The notes below the pieces were generated by a model. That model had not been told where the DNA came from. It was given only the letters and a program-made list of their open reading frames with translations, and made no database searches. A program made the position numbers and the translations under genes. 15,323 nucleotides of DNA from DG-33 sp964345105 (GTDB lineage Archaea; Hadarchaeota; Hadarchaeia; Hadarchaeales; Hadarchaeaceae): positions 1 through 15,323 of the forward strand of contig CAYFPZ010000079.1 in assembly GCA_964345105.1 (NCBI GenBank), in the 5' to 3' direction. Shown here piece by piece: positions 1 through 5,302 of this stretch. Within the stretch, counting starts at the first letter, position 1. Every line of letters starts with the position of its first letter.

Positions 1-2
1 AT

Positions 3-587
3 GACTGGCAGTCGATTTCAGGCACGAGCGAGTCATACGCGGGACTCCGCGATGGTCCCTACATCTTCGAGGTTTACGCCGTTGACACCGGGGGTACAGG
101 CGGGATTGACAACTATACATTTAGGGTCGACACCTCCGCGCCTTTGGTTCAGCTCTCTGGTACTGTGAAAAGTAGGGCGACCGCGACGGCCGGCGGGTGG
201 CAGCTCACGACCTCGGATTTCACGCTGACCTTGAGCATGACGGTGAGCGATATCAGTGACGTTACAGTTTATGTGAACGGGCAATCCGTGCCAGTTGTCG
301 GGGGCTCCTTCAGCAAGGCCGTGACCCTCTCGGGTGGGACCAACAACTTCACGATTATGGTGGTCGACAGCGCTGGCAACTCCACGACCCGAACCCTAGC
401 CGTGACGCAAACGGTCCCCGCAACGCCAGTCACCCCTCCCACCGGGTCCGCACCGTCAGTCGCACCTCCTGCTGGGCCCGCGCTTGAAATGTTGGTTGTG
501 ATTATCGTCATCGTGCTGCTTATCTCGGGCGCCGCTTTGCTGCGATGGTTTTATCGAAAACGACAGAAAGCTCGGGGCCGGGTTTAA
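3..587 (+). CDS. Cell-surface Ig-like protein, C-terminal part (5' end outside window)
   Basis: The reading frame is open from the first bases of the window, so this is the C-terminal ~194 residues of a longer protein. What can be seen is an extracellular beta-rich stretch ending in a module with the pattern of bacterial/archaeal Ig-like repeats (short strands, a YVNG turn, and an AGNS/T motif of the 'VDSAGN' type near residue 125). A Pro/Thr/Ser/Ala-rich linker of about 25 residues follows, then one hydrophobic segment of about 20 residues (roughly 163-182) and a short basic tail rich in Arg and Lys. This is the classic layout of an archaeal protein anchored by a C-terminal membrane span with its bulk outside the cell. 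Its GC content is clearly higher than that of the genes to the right. The enzymatic or adhesive role of the missing N-terminal part cannot be judged. Confidence 0.8.
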   Translation, partial: DWQSISGTSESYAGLRDGPYIFEVYAVDTGGTGGIDNYTFRVDTSAPLVQLSGTVKSRATATAGGWQLTTSDFTLTLSMTVSDISDVTVYVNGQSVPVVGGSFSKAVTLSGGTNNFTIMVVDSAGNSTTRTLAVTQTVPATPVTPPTGSAPSVAPPAGPALEMLVVIIVIVLLISGAALLRWFYRKRQKARGRV

Positions 588-647
588 TCTCTACGAGCCC
601 AACATCTTGAGAAACTTTTTACATTTGCGCGAGCACGATTAAACGGT

Positions 648-725
648 GCCCCTGTGGTGTAGACCGGTCAATCATGCGAGCCTCTCGAGCTCGCGACCCG
701 GGTTCAAATCCCGGCGGGGGCACCA
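648..725 (+). tRNA. tRNA-Glu (anticodon CTC)
   Basis: The full cloverleaf can be drawn. The acceptor stem is 648-654 with 715-721 (one G-U pair). The anticodon stem is 677-681 with 689-693 around a seven-base loop whose anticodon CTC is at 684-686. The T arm is 698-714 with the TTCAAAT loop. The discriminator is A722 and the CCA end (723-725) is encoded. It has no intron. A TATA-like stretch (615-622) lies about 30 bases upstream, as expected for an archaeal tRNA promoter. The anticodon reads GAG. Confidence 0.95.
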
Positions 726-733
726 GTGATTCC

Positions 734-832
734 ATGCGACAGAAGGAAGAAGAGGAACTAGAGCGAAAGCTGCGAAAGAAGCGCAAGAAGTACCGCGCGG
801 TCTATCGCAGGGCCCACAAGAAAGGGCGCTAG
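734..832 (+). CDS. Possible 32-residue basic peptide between two tRNA genes
   Basis: This is an ATG-initiated frame of 32 codons starting nine bases after the CCA end of tRNA-Glu. It is preceded by GTGAT, which matches part of the archaeal Shine-Dalgarno sequence but sits only three bases from the ATG. The peptide begins with an acidic run (several Glu at residues 5-10) and is then extremely basic, with Lys and Arg making up well over half of residues 11-32. It has no hydrophobic segment. Its stop codon runs into the TATA-like box of the following tRNA-Leu. I recognise no family. It could be a small RNA- or ribosome-binding peptide, or a chance frame in a GC-rich spacer; length alone does not settle this. 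Confidence 0.3.
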   Translation: MRQKEEEELERKLRKKRKKYRAVYRRAHKKGR

Positions 833-864
833 TTTTATTGCCACATTCGAGAGAGGTTTATCCT

Positions 865-954
865 GCGGGGGTGCCCGAGTCAGGTCTAAGGGGCAGGACT
901 TAAGATCCTGTGGCCGTAGGGCCTTCGCAGGTCCGAATCCTGCCCCCCGCACCA
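865..954 (+). tRNA. tRNA-Leu (anticodon TAA)
   Basis: This is a class II tRNA with a long variable arm. The acceptor stem is 865-871 with 944-950. The anticodon stem is CAGGA/TCCTG with loop CTTAAGA, giving anticodon TAA. The discriminator is A951 and CCA is encoded at 952-954. A TATA-like TTTTATT lies at 833-839, about 29 bases upstream. The last six bases (GCACCA) form the start of an 18-base unit that is tandemly repeated immediately downstream. Confidence 0.95.
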
Positions 955-984
955 TACACAAATACAGCACCATACACAAATACA
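949..984 (+). repeat. Tandem 18-base direct repeat starting in the tRNA-Leu 3' end
   Basis: The 18 bases at 949-966 are repeated exactly at 967-984. The unit begins with the terminal GCACCA of tRNA-Leu and continues with an AT-rich tail. The duplication lies exactly where base composition changes from GC-rich on the left to AT-rich on the right. It could be a replication slippage product or the trace of a recombination event at the tRNA end. Confidence 0.85.
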
Positions 985-1045
985 TCAAATTTAGCGATGA
1001 ACAACCAGTGGAATAAGAGGACTCAAATTAAAGATTAATAGTTCG

Positions 1046-1060
1046 TAAAAGTTATATTAC
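1046..1060 (+). promoter_or_regulatory. TATA-like promoter of the small membrane protein pair
   Basis: An A-rich element (likely BRE) followed by TTATATTA at 1052-1059 matches an archaeal TATA box. Transcription from it would start near 1080, leaving a leader of about 40 bases that holds two purine-rich Shine-Dalgarno-like runs (1082-1087 and 1110-1116). Confidence 0.5.
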
Positions 1061-1123
1061 CAAAATATTAGGGTTTGAACTGGGAGGAATTGTTCGATTT
1101 GAGGAAACAGGAGGTGAGGTACG

Positions 1124-1258
1124 ATGGGTAAGGGAATGATCATTTTGCTGCTGATAATCGTAATCCTAGCAGCTGTCGTGGTTGCGGACTACCTTGAGGC
1201 CATAGATCTAGAGGCCATACTAGGAGACTTAGGGATAGAGATAGAGATGCCATGGTAA
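1124..1258 (+). CDS. Small single-span membrane protein, 44 residues
   Basis: The ATG is preceded at a good distance by a near-perfect Shine-Dalgarno run (GGAGGTGAGG around 1110-1119), the strongest ribosome binding site in the window; this is the main reason to believe the gene. After a short MGKGM start comes a hydrophobic helix (about residues 5-24, Ile/Leu/Val/Ala only), then an acidic amphipathic tail carrying two DLEA-like repeats and ending in MPW. It has no Cys and no enzymatic motif. The stop codon lies inside the start of the next gene, so the two are probably translated as a coupled pair. I recognise no family; small size and composition suggest a membrane-anchored regulator or a subunit of a complex, which is inference. 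Confidence 0.7.
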   Translation: MGKGMIILLLIIVILAAVVVADYLEAIDLEAILGDLGIEIEMPW

Positions 1259-1407
1259 AGGTAAACGTGGGATATAAAAAGTTAATCGTGGAAATCATTG
1301 TCGTTGCAGTAATAATTACCATTTTGTTTATTCCAATGTTACCTATAAAGACAAACACAGAGACAGTTTACAAATCAATAATCCAAGTCTTATTTCGTTG
1401 CTACTAA
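1252..1407 (+). CDS. Small single-span membrane protein, 51 residues, overlapping the previous gene
   Basis: The start ATG at 1252 overlaps the end of the previous gene within the string ATGGTAA (seven-base overlap), a typical translational coupling arrangement. An in-frame GTG at 1267 is an alternative start. The protein has a short basic N-terminus (Lys at 3, 9 and 10), one hydrophobic helix (about residues 11-28), a Pro-rich turn and a polar tail ending in RCY. The basic residues before the span predict an N-in orientation with the C-terminal 23 residues outside. I recognise no family. Coupling with the upstream gene suggests the two products act together, for instance as a two-component membrane complex; that is inference. 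Confidence 0.6.
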   Translation: MVKVNVGYKKLIVEIIVVAVIITILFIPMLPIKTNTETVYKSIIQVLFRCY

Positions 1408-1597
1408 ACACTACTTGGATTAGCTACGAGTTTAAGAGCATCTTGAGTGTTCGATTGAACGCAGCATCGCCGCCAGTCAGTTTCAAGGCGTCTAGTCCAC
1501 CGGCTTTCTCTTCGCCACAATTCGGACCCCAAGCATATACTTTATGTTATAGTACAGTAAAAAAAAAGGTTAAGAACTGTGCTGTCGCTGGGTGTAA
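1408..1597. promoter_or_regulatory. Spacer with the sua5 promoter and a protein-like minus-strand remnant
   Basis: The right end of this spacer holds a TATA-like element (about 1540-1552) and a run of nine A residues (1559-1567), consistent with a start of transcription near 1575 and a short sua5 leader. The middle is GC-richer than its surroundings. On the minus strand it has a 40-codon open stretch (1424-1546) that looks protein-like but has no start codon; see the findings. Confidence 0.4.
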
Positions 1598-2230
1598 ATG
1601 GTTAAAATTTTCGAAGTCGATCCAAAGAGGCCGAAAATTAGGGCAATTGCAGAGGCTGCGACGACGATCAGGACTGGTGGCTTGGTTATCTATCCAACAG
1701 AAACCGTGTATGGCTTGGGGGCTGACGCATGCTCGGACGAAGCTGTTGCAAAAGTTTTTGCTGCAAAGGCAAGGCCATTGGAGGACCCAATTCCTGTTGC
1801 AGTTAATTCATTTGAGCTGGCCCAACAAATCGCCGAGCTAATGCCCATCGCCGAGTTCGCTTTCAAGAAATTTTTGCCCGGGCCACTCACTTTGGTGGTT
1901 AAAGCAAAACCAAAGAAAATTTCAAAACTTTTGATCGCTGGCACTGAAAATATAGGGATAAGAATTCCTGACCATCCGGTTGTGTTCAAGCTCATCGAGT
2001 TTGTGGGTGGTCCGATCACAGCAACCTCCGCAAATCTCTCGGGAAAATCAGCGCCCATTACAATAAGAGAGGCGCTTGAGCAGCTGGGCAAACGTGTTGA
2101 TGTAGCGCTGGACTCCGGTAAATGCAAACTGGGCACACCATCGACCGTTGTAGATCTCAGCTCCGGGTCCCCACGGGTTCTGAGAGAGGGCCCAATATCG
2201 AGAAAGGAACTCTCAACAATTCTCAAATGA
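1598..2230 (+). CDS. sua5: L-threonylcarbamoyladenylate synthase (YrdC/Sua5 family)
   Basis: This is the enzyme that makes threonylcarbamoyl-AMP from threonine, bicarbonate and ATP, the first step of the universal t6A37 modification of ANN-decoding tRNAs; KEOPS then transfers the group. The 210 residues are essentially a single YrdC domain. The substrate-binding motif PTETVYGLG is at 33-41, KARP at 57-60, the central LPGPLTLV at 93-100, TSANLSG at 143-149, and PSTVVD followed by LREG at 181-198. It lacks the C-terminal Sua5 domain and is much shorter than full Sua5 (about 340 residues), so it is of the YrdC-like short type. The ATG is preceded by GGTG as a weak ribosome binding site. Its TGA directly abuts the stop codon of larB on the other strand. 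No KEOPS gene is in the window, although a t6A substrate, tRNA-Thr, is. Confidence 0.93.
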   Translation: MVKIFEVDPKRPKIRAIAEAATTIRTGGLVIYPTETVYGLGADACSDEAVAKVFAAKARPLEDPIPVAVNSFELAQQIAELMPIAEFAFKKFLPGPLTLVVKAKPKKISKLLIAGTENIGIRIPDHPVVFKLIEFVGGPITATSANLSGKSAPITIREALEQLGKRVDVALDSGKCKLGTPSTVVDLSSGSPRVLREGPISRKELSTILK

Positions 2231-3040
2231 TTACTCTTGTTTCAACCGCTTTGCAATTGAAGCCGCGAAAACTCCTCCGCCGAACCCGTTGTCTATGTTG
2301 ACGACCGCGATCTTGGGTGAGCATGTTTGAAGCATCGTCACGAGGGCACCTATTCCCTTCAGCCCCACCCCATATCCGATCGATGTTGGCACCCCAATAA
2401 CGGGTACATCAACCAAACTTGAGACGAGTGAAGGTAAAGTCCCTTCCATGCCTGCTACAACCACGATGGCCGCTACCCCCTGCTCGACCATATGCTTAAG
2501 AGGTCCAAACAATCGGTGAATCCCGGCAACACCAACATCGTAGGCTTTCAGCACCTCACAACCCATCACTTCGGCCGAGACTGCAGCCTCCTCCGCGACC
2601 GGCACGTCGGCCGTACCAGCTGCAAGTACCCCTATCTTCCCCCTCTTTGGAAAACGGTGGCCCTTTTTTCTGACGACGACAGTTCTAGCCTTAGAATTGT
2701 GCTCAACCTCAAAATTCTTTCGAATTTCTTTTTGGATTAATTTGAGGTGTTCTTTACCCACCCGGGTCACTAGGGCGTAACCACTTGTGCCTGCAAGAGC
2801 AACCGCAGCTTTAGCAACTGTTTTTGGATTCTTTCCCTCCGCCAGCACCACTTCTGGAATTCCAATTCGGTGAATTCGTTCGACATCGAGCCTCGCTAGA
2901 TCTCCGATCCGCTTTATGTTGAGGGCCGCCAACTTTCGTTTAGCTTGCTCAACAGTGAGTTTTCCAGCCAATAGCGCATTGAGCACGCCTTCGACGTCAG
3001 TGATTAACTCCTTTCGAACTTTGGCCCCCATGAGACCCAC
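2231..3040 (-). CDS. larB: Pyridinium-3,5-biscarboxylate mononucleotide synthase (LarB, PurE-like)
   Basis: LarB carboxylates and cleaves nicotinic acid adenine dinucleotide in the first step of nickel-pincer nucleotide synthesis, the cofactor of lactate racemase LarA and relatives. The N-terminal ~130 residues carry the family's RIGIPEVVLAEGK signature (58-70). The C-terminal half is a PurE-like Rossmann domain with AAGTADVPVAEEAA (140-153), the AYDVGVAGIHR stretch (166-176), AGMEGTLPSLV (197-207) and PTSIGYG (218-224). The cysteine at 240 in the MLQTCSPKIAVVNIDNG region probably corresponds to the cysteine that attacks the pyridine ring in characterised LarB. The frame begins with GTG at 3040; an ATG three codons later is the alternative. 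No larC, larE or larA is present in the window, so the rest of the pathway must lie elsewhere if it exists. Confidence 0.92.
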   Translation of the reverse strand: MGLMGAKVRKELITDVEGVLNALLAGKLTVEQAKRKLAALNIKRIGDLARLDVERIHRIGIPEVVLAEGKNPKTVAKAAVALAGTSGYALVTRVGKEHLKLIQKEIRKNFEVEHNSKARTVVVRKKGHRFPKRGKIGVLAAGTADVPVAEEAAVSAEVMGCEVLKAYDVGVAGIHRLFGPLKHMVEQGVAAIVVVAGMEGTLPSLVSSLVDVPVIGVPTSIGYGVGLKGIGALVTMLQTCSPKIAVVNIDNGFGGGVFAASIAKRLKQE

Positions 3041-3061
3041 ACTTCGTTTATTTTAGGTCAT

Positions 3062-3076
3062 GGGCTTTAAATTATC
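3062..3076. promoter_or_regulatory. Shared, roughly symmetrical TATA box between larB and the 123-residue gene
   Basis: TTTAAATTAT at 3066-3075 reads as a TATA-like box on both strands. It lies about 30 bases upstream of the larB GTG (3040) and about 32 bases upstream of the ATG at 3102. One element could therefore drive two leaderless transcripts in opposite directions. It also argues that the rightward gene starts at 3102 rather than at the in-frame ATG at 3060, which lies upstream of this box. Confidence 0.4.
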
Positions 3077-3101
3077 ATGTGGAGGGCCCAAGGGGACGAG
3101 T

Positions 3102-3473
3102 ATGGAAATCGAGTTATTGGGAAAAAGTGTGAACGCGCCAAAATTCTTGGGTGTACTAGAAAAGGAATTTGATTGGTTCATCTCTTACACCCTTCTGCTC
3201 GCCGAAAAGCACTTCGAGGCCCCGGAAAATAAGAAAATTTACATCGCTGTTGTCCTACTAGGAGATTACCTCTGGGACCTACACACTCTCCGATTCGAGG
3301 AGGCTATCTATGAAAAGGATCGCACGCGAAGGCGCAAGATAGCAACACCTCCTCAAGTTATAGTCGAGAAAGTACTCACCGAGCTCCGCGCAGCCTACGA
3401 AAAAGCGAAGGAGCTGCCAGCCCAAATAAAAAAACGTCTGAAGGAAGCCCAAGAGCCTCAAACAGGAAAGTGA
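3102..3473 (+). CDS. Unrecognised alpha-helical protein, 123 residues
   Basis: I do not recognise a family. The start at 3102 is chosen over the in-frame ATG at 3060 because the TATA-like box for this gene lies between them. The protein is soluble and mostly helical: a central aromatic helix with Trp and Tyr (around residues 22-60, containing EFDWFISYTLL and GDYLWDLHTLRFEEAIYEKDR), then a charged Lys/Arg-rich segment, and a C-terminal amphipathic helix with repeated Lys/Glu (95-118). No Cys cluster, P-loop or membrane span is seen. It is divergent from larB and convergent with proC, with a two-base gap at its end. The acidic and aromatic helix could suit a nucleic acid or nucleotide-related helical bundle, but I have no motif to support that. 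Confidence 0.75.
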   Translation: MEIELLGKSVNAPKFLGVLEKEFDWFISYTLLLAEKHFEAPENKKIYIAVVLLGDYLWDLHTLRFEEAIYEKDRTRRRKIATPPQVIVEKVLTELRAAYEKAKELPAQIKKRLKEAQEPQTGK

Positions 3474-3475
3474 TG

Positions 3476-4264
3476 TTATCTCGATAGTTCCTTTGCCCTT
3501 TTCGCGGCAGCCTTCACCGCATTTTTAAGCGCGTCTGCCATCTTTTGGTCTTCTAACACTTTGAGCCCCTCGATCGTCGTGCCCTTCGGGGTGCAGACCA
3601 TCCCCATCAACTCTTCTGGCGTCTTTTCTCCACGCAAAATTGTTTCTCCTGCACCCTTTGCTGTTTGTGCGGCAAGCTTGAGCGCAACCTCGCTCGACAG
3701 ACCGAGCTCAATCCCGGCTTCTTGCAGAGCTTTCACAATGAAGTAGAAATATGCCGGGCCGCTCCCACTCAGCCCCGTGACAGCATCCATCAACTTTTCA
3801 TCCACTTTGAAAGTCGTGCCCATTCCGGCCAGGAGCTTCTCCACAAATTTTTCATCCTTTTGCGAAGCCCTCTTGCCCAAAGAGAAGCATGAAGCCATCT
3901 CGCCAACAGCCCCACATATATTTGGCATCACCCTCACTACGCGGGCATTCGTTCGCGCTTCAATAAATTTTGTCGAGACCCCTGCCGCAACCGAGATGAA
4001 TAGCTTGCCATCAGAAATTTCCTTGGTCTTCTTTAGCACTGATTCGACGATATCGGGCTTTACTGCGATGAACACAGCATTGCATTGCTTAACCAATTTT
4101 TGATTGTCGCTAGTAGTTTCGATGCCGAGATTTTTTAATTTAGTTAGATTTTCTTCCCTGATGTCGCTTACAATCATCTCCCCAGCACTCAGAACCTTAT
4201 TCTCTAGTAAACCTTTCACCAAGGAACTGCCGAGATTACCGCAACCGATAACTCCGATTTTCAT
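3476..4264 (-). CDS. proC: Pyrroline-5-carboxylate reductase
   Basis: ProC catalyses the NAD(P)H-dependent reduction of 1-pyrroline-5-carboxylate to L-proline, the last step of proline synthesis. The length of 262 residues is normal for the family. The N-terminal Rossmann fold has GCGNLG at 7-12 with a beta-strand start at residue 2. AVKP (67-70) and RVMPN (111-115) are the nucleotide- and substrate-side family motifs. The C-terminal dimerisation domain has TGLSGSGPAY (163-172) and CTPKGTT (224-230), where most relatives have a PGGTT core; a Lys replaces the first Gly. The ATG follows a ribosome binding site (GGAGTGAG) that runs right up to it. It is transcribed away from tRNA-Thr. No proA or proB is nearby. 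Confidence 0.94.
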   Translation of the reverse strand: MKIGVIGCGNLGSSLVKGLLENKVLSAGEMIVSDIREENLTKLKNLGIETTSDNQKLVKQCNAVFIAVKPDIVESVLKKTKEISDGKLFISVAAGVSTKFIEARTNARVVRVMPNICGAVGEMASCFSLGKRASQKDEKFVEKLLAGMGTTFKVDEKLMDAVTGLSGSGPAYFYFIVKALQEAGIELGLSSEVALKLAAQTAKGAGETILRGEKTPEELMGMVCTPKGTTIEGLKVLEDQKMADALKNAVKAAAKRAKELSR

Positions 4265-4288
4265 CTCACTCCCGCATCCATATCGTCC

Positions 4289-4301
4289 AAGGATATTAAA
4301 G
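4289..4301 (-). promoter_or_regulatory. TATA-like box of proC
   Basis: On the minus strand, TTTAATAT (complement of 4292-4299) lies about 30 bases upstream of the proC start, a spacing that would give a very short leader just covering its Shine-Dalgarno sequence. Confidence 0.4.
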
Positions 4302-4348
4302 TGCTAACCTCGGAAGCCTTTTAGATTTTAGGTGCTAGTTTTAAGCGA

Positions 4349-4432
4349 GCCGCCGTAGCTCAGTTGGTAGAGCGCCACCTTGGTATGCTTACAAAAAGGT
4401 GGAGGTCGCGAGTTCAATCCTCGCCGGCGGCT
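4349..4432 (+). tRNA. tRNA-Thr (anticodon GGT) with an 11-base intron
   Basis: The acceptor stem is 4349-4355 with 4425-4431, the D stem 4358-4361 with 4370-4373, the anticodon stem 4375-4379 with 4398-4402, and the T arm 4408-4424 with loop TTCAATC. Eighteen bases separate the two halves of the anticodon stem, eleven more than a normal loop. With the intron after position 37 (about 4386-4396), the mature loop is TTGGTAA with anticodon GGT at 4382-4384. The discriminator is U (4432), as in archaeal threonine tRNAs, which supports the identity. CCA is not encoded, unlike in the other two tRNAs of the window. A TATA-like TTTTAGATTTTA lies about 25 bases upstream. Confidence 0.9.
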
Positions 4433-4455
4433 CTTCCAAATTGTGTGAAGAAAAA

Positions 4456-4467
4456 GTGTTTAAACAC
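4456..4467. promoter_or_regulatory. 12-base perfect palindrome over the stomatin promoter
   Basis: GTGTTTAAACAC is a perfect inverted repeat centred on TTTAAA, about 25-30 bases upstream of the stomatin start codons. It can serve as the TATA box of a near-leaderless transcript. Its perfect symmetry would also suit a dimeric repressor covering the TATA box. Confidence 0.4.
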
Positions 4468-4487
4468 CTAACGTTAAATAAAGTTTG

Positions 4488-5291
4488 GTGAACCACGTGA
4501 CATGGTTGGACGGATTAATCATTTTCATCATTCTTATCGTCGCTGTATTTTTGCTGCTCGCGATAAAGGTTCTACGGGAATACGAGCGCGCAGTGAAATT
4601 CAGGTTGGGCAGGTACGCTGGGATCAAGGGGCCTGGAATCTTCCTGATAAACCCGATACTCGATAGGATAAGGAAAGTTGACCTACGCACGATAACGCTC
4701 GATGTACCTAAACAAAGAGTGGTCACTAGGGACAACGTGAGTGTTAATGTCGATGCGGTCGTTTATATGCGGGTGGTAAACCCTAACGATGCCATACTGA
4801 AAGTTGAGCACTATATCGTGGCCACGAGCTTGCTCGCCCAAACCACGCTGCGCGATGTGCTTGGACAAAGGGATCTAGACGAACTGCTGACTAAACGTGA
4901 CGAACTGAATGTGGGCATTCAGAAGATCCTCGATGAAGCGACTGACGCTTGGGGCATAAAAGTGAGTTCGGTGACGATAAGGGACGTGAGCCTGCCCGAG
5001 GAAATGCTCCGCGCGATAGCGAAGCAGGCGGAAGCAGAACGAGAGCGAAGATCGAGGGTGATAATGGCCCAGGGTGAGTTTGAGGCCGCGAAGAAGATGG
5101 CTGAGGCCGCGAAGCAATATCGGGCGGACCCTGCTGCACTAAGGCTTCGAGAACTTCAAACGCTTACCGAGATAGCCCGAGAAAAAAACATGATCGTGGT
5201 GAGCCCGACTCAGCTCGGCACCCAGCTTGGAGAAGTGCTAGGTTTAGCCTCGACAGTTCAGAGAAGGAGAAGGGAAAGTAAGAAAAAGTAA
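4488..5291 (+). CDS. p-Stomatin / slipin (SPFH domain membrane protein)
   Basis: This is a stomatin-type SPFH protein, membrane-anchored and expected to form large oligomeric rings or domains; in Pyrococcus the homologue is a substrate of the partner NfeD-type protease. One hydrophobic segment at about residues 8-27 is followed by the SPFH domain. Family hallmarks are YERAVKFRLGRY, KGPGIFLINPILD, the VVTRDNVSVNVDAVVYMRV stretch, TTLRDVLGQRDLDELL and the WGIKVSSVTIRDVSLPEEM region. A long Ala/Glu/Arg coiled-coil helix follows (about residues 180-220), then a hydrophobic oligomerisation region and a basic tail. Start choices are TTG 4485, GTG 4488 and GTG 4497; I chose GTG 4488, next to the expected transcription start. 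It converges on nfeD with an 11-base gap rather than preceding it in an operon, which is unusual for this pair. Confidence 0.93.
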   Translation: MNHVTWLDGLIIFIILIVAVFLLLAIKVLREYERAVKFRLGRYAGIKGPGIFLINPILDRIRKVDLRTITLDVPKQRVVTRDNVSVNVDAVVYMRVVNPNDAILKVEHYIVATSLLAQTTLRDVLGQRDLDELLTKRDELNVGIQKILDEATDAWGIKVSSVTIRDVSLPEEMLRAIAKQAEAERERRSRVIMAQGEFEAAKKMAEAAKQYRADPAALRLRELQTLTEIAREKNMIVVSPTQLGTQLGEVLGLASTVQRRRRESKKK

Positions 5292-5302
5292 GTAAAGAAC
5301 AA

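Noticed and set aside
758..988. 76-codon minus-strand frame
   Set aside because: It runs through the antisense of tRNA-Leu and the tandem repeat; the repeated YLCMV in the product is just the translated repeat.
1398..1841. 147-codon plus-strand frame across the spacer and the start of sua5
   Set aside because: Its product is low-complexity and unlike any protein, and it overlaps the clearly real sua5 in another frame over most of its length.
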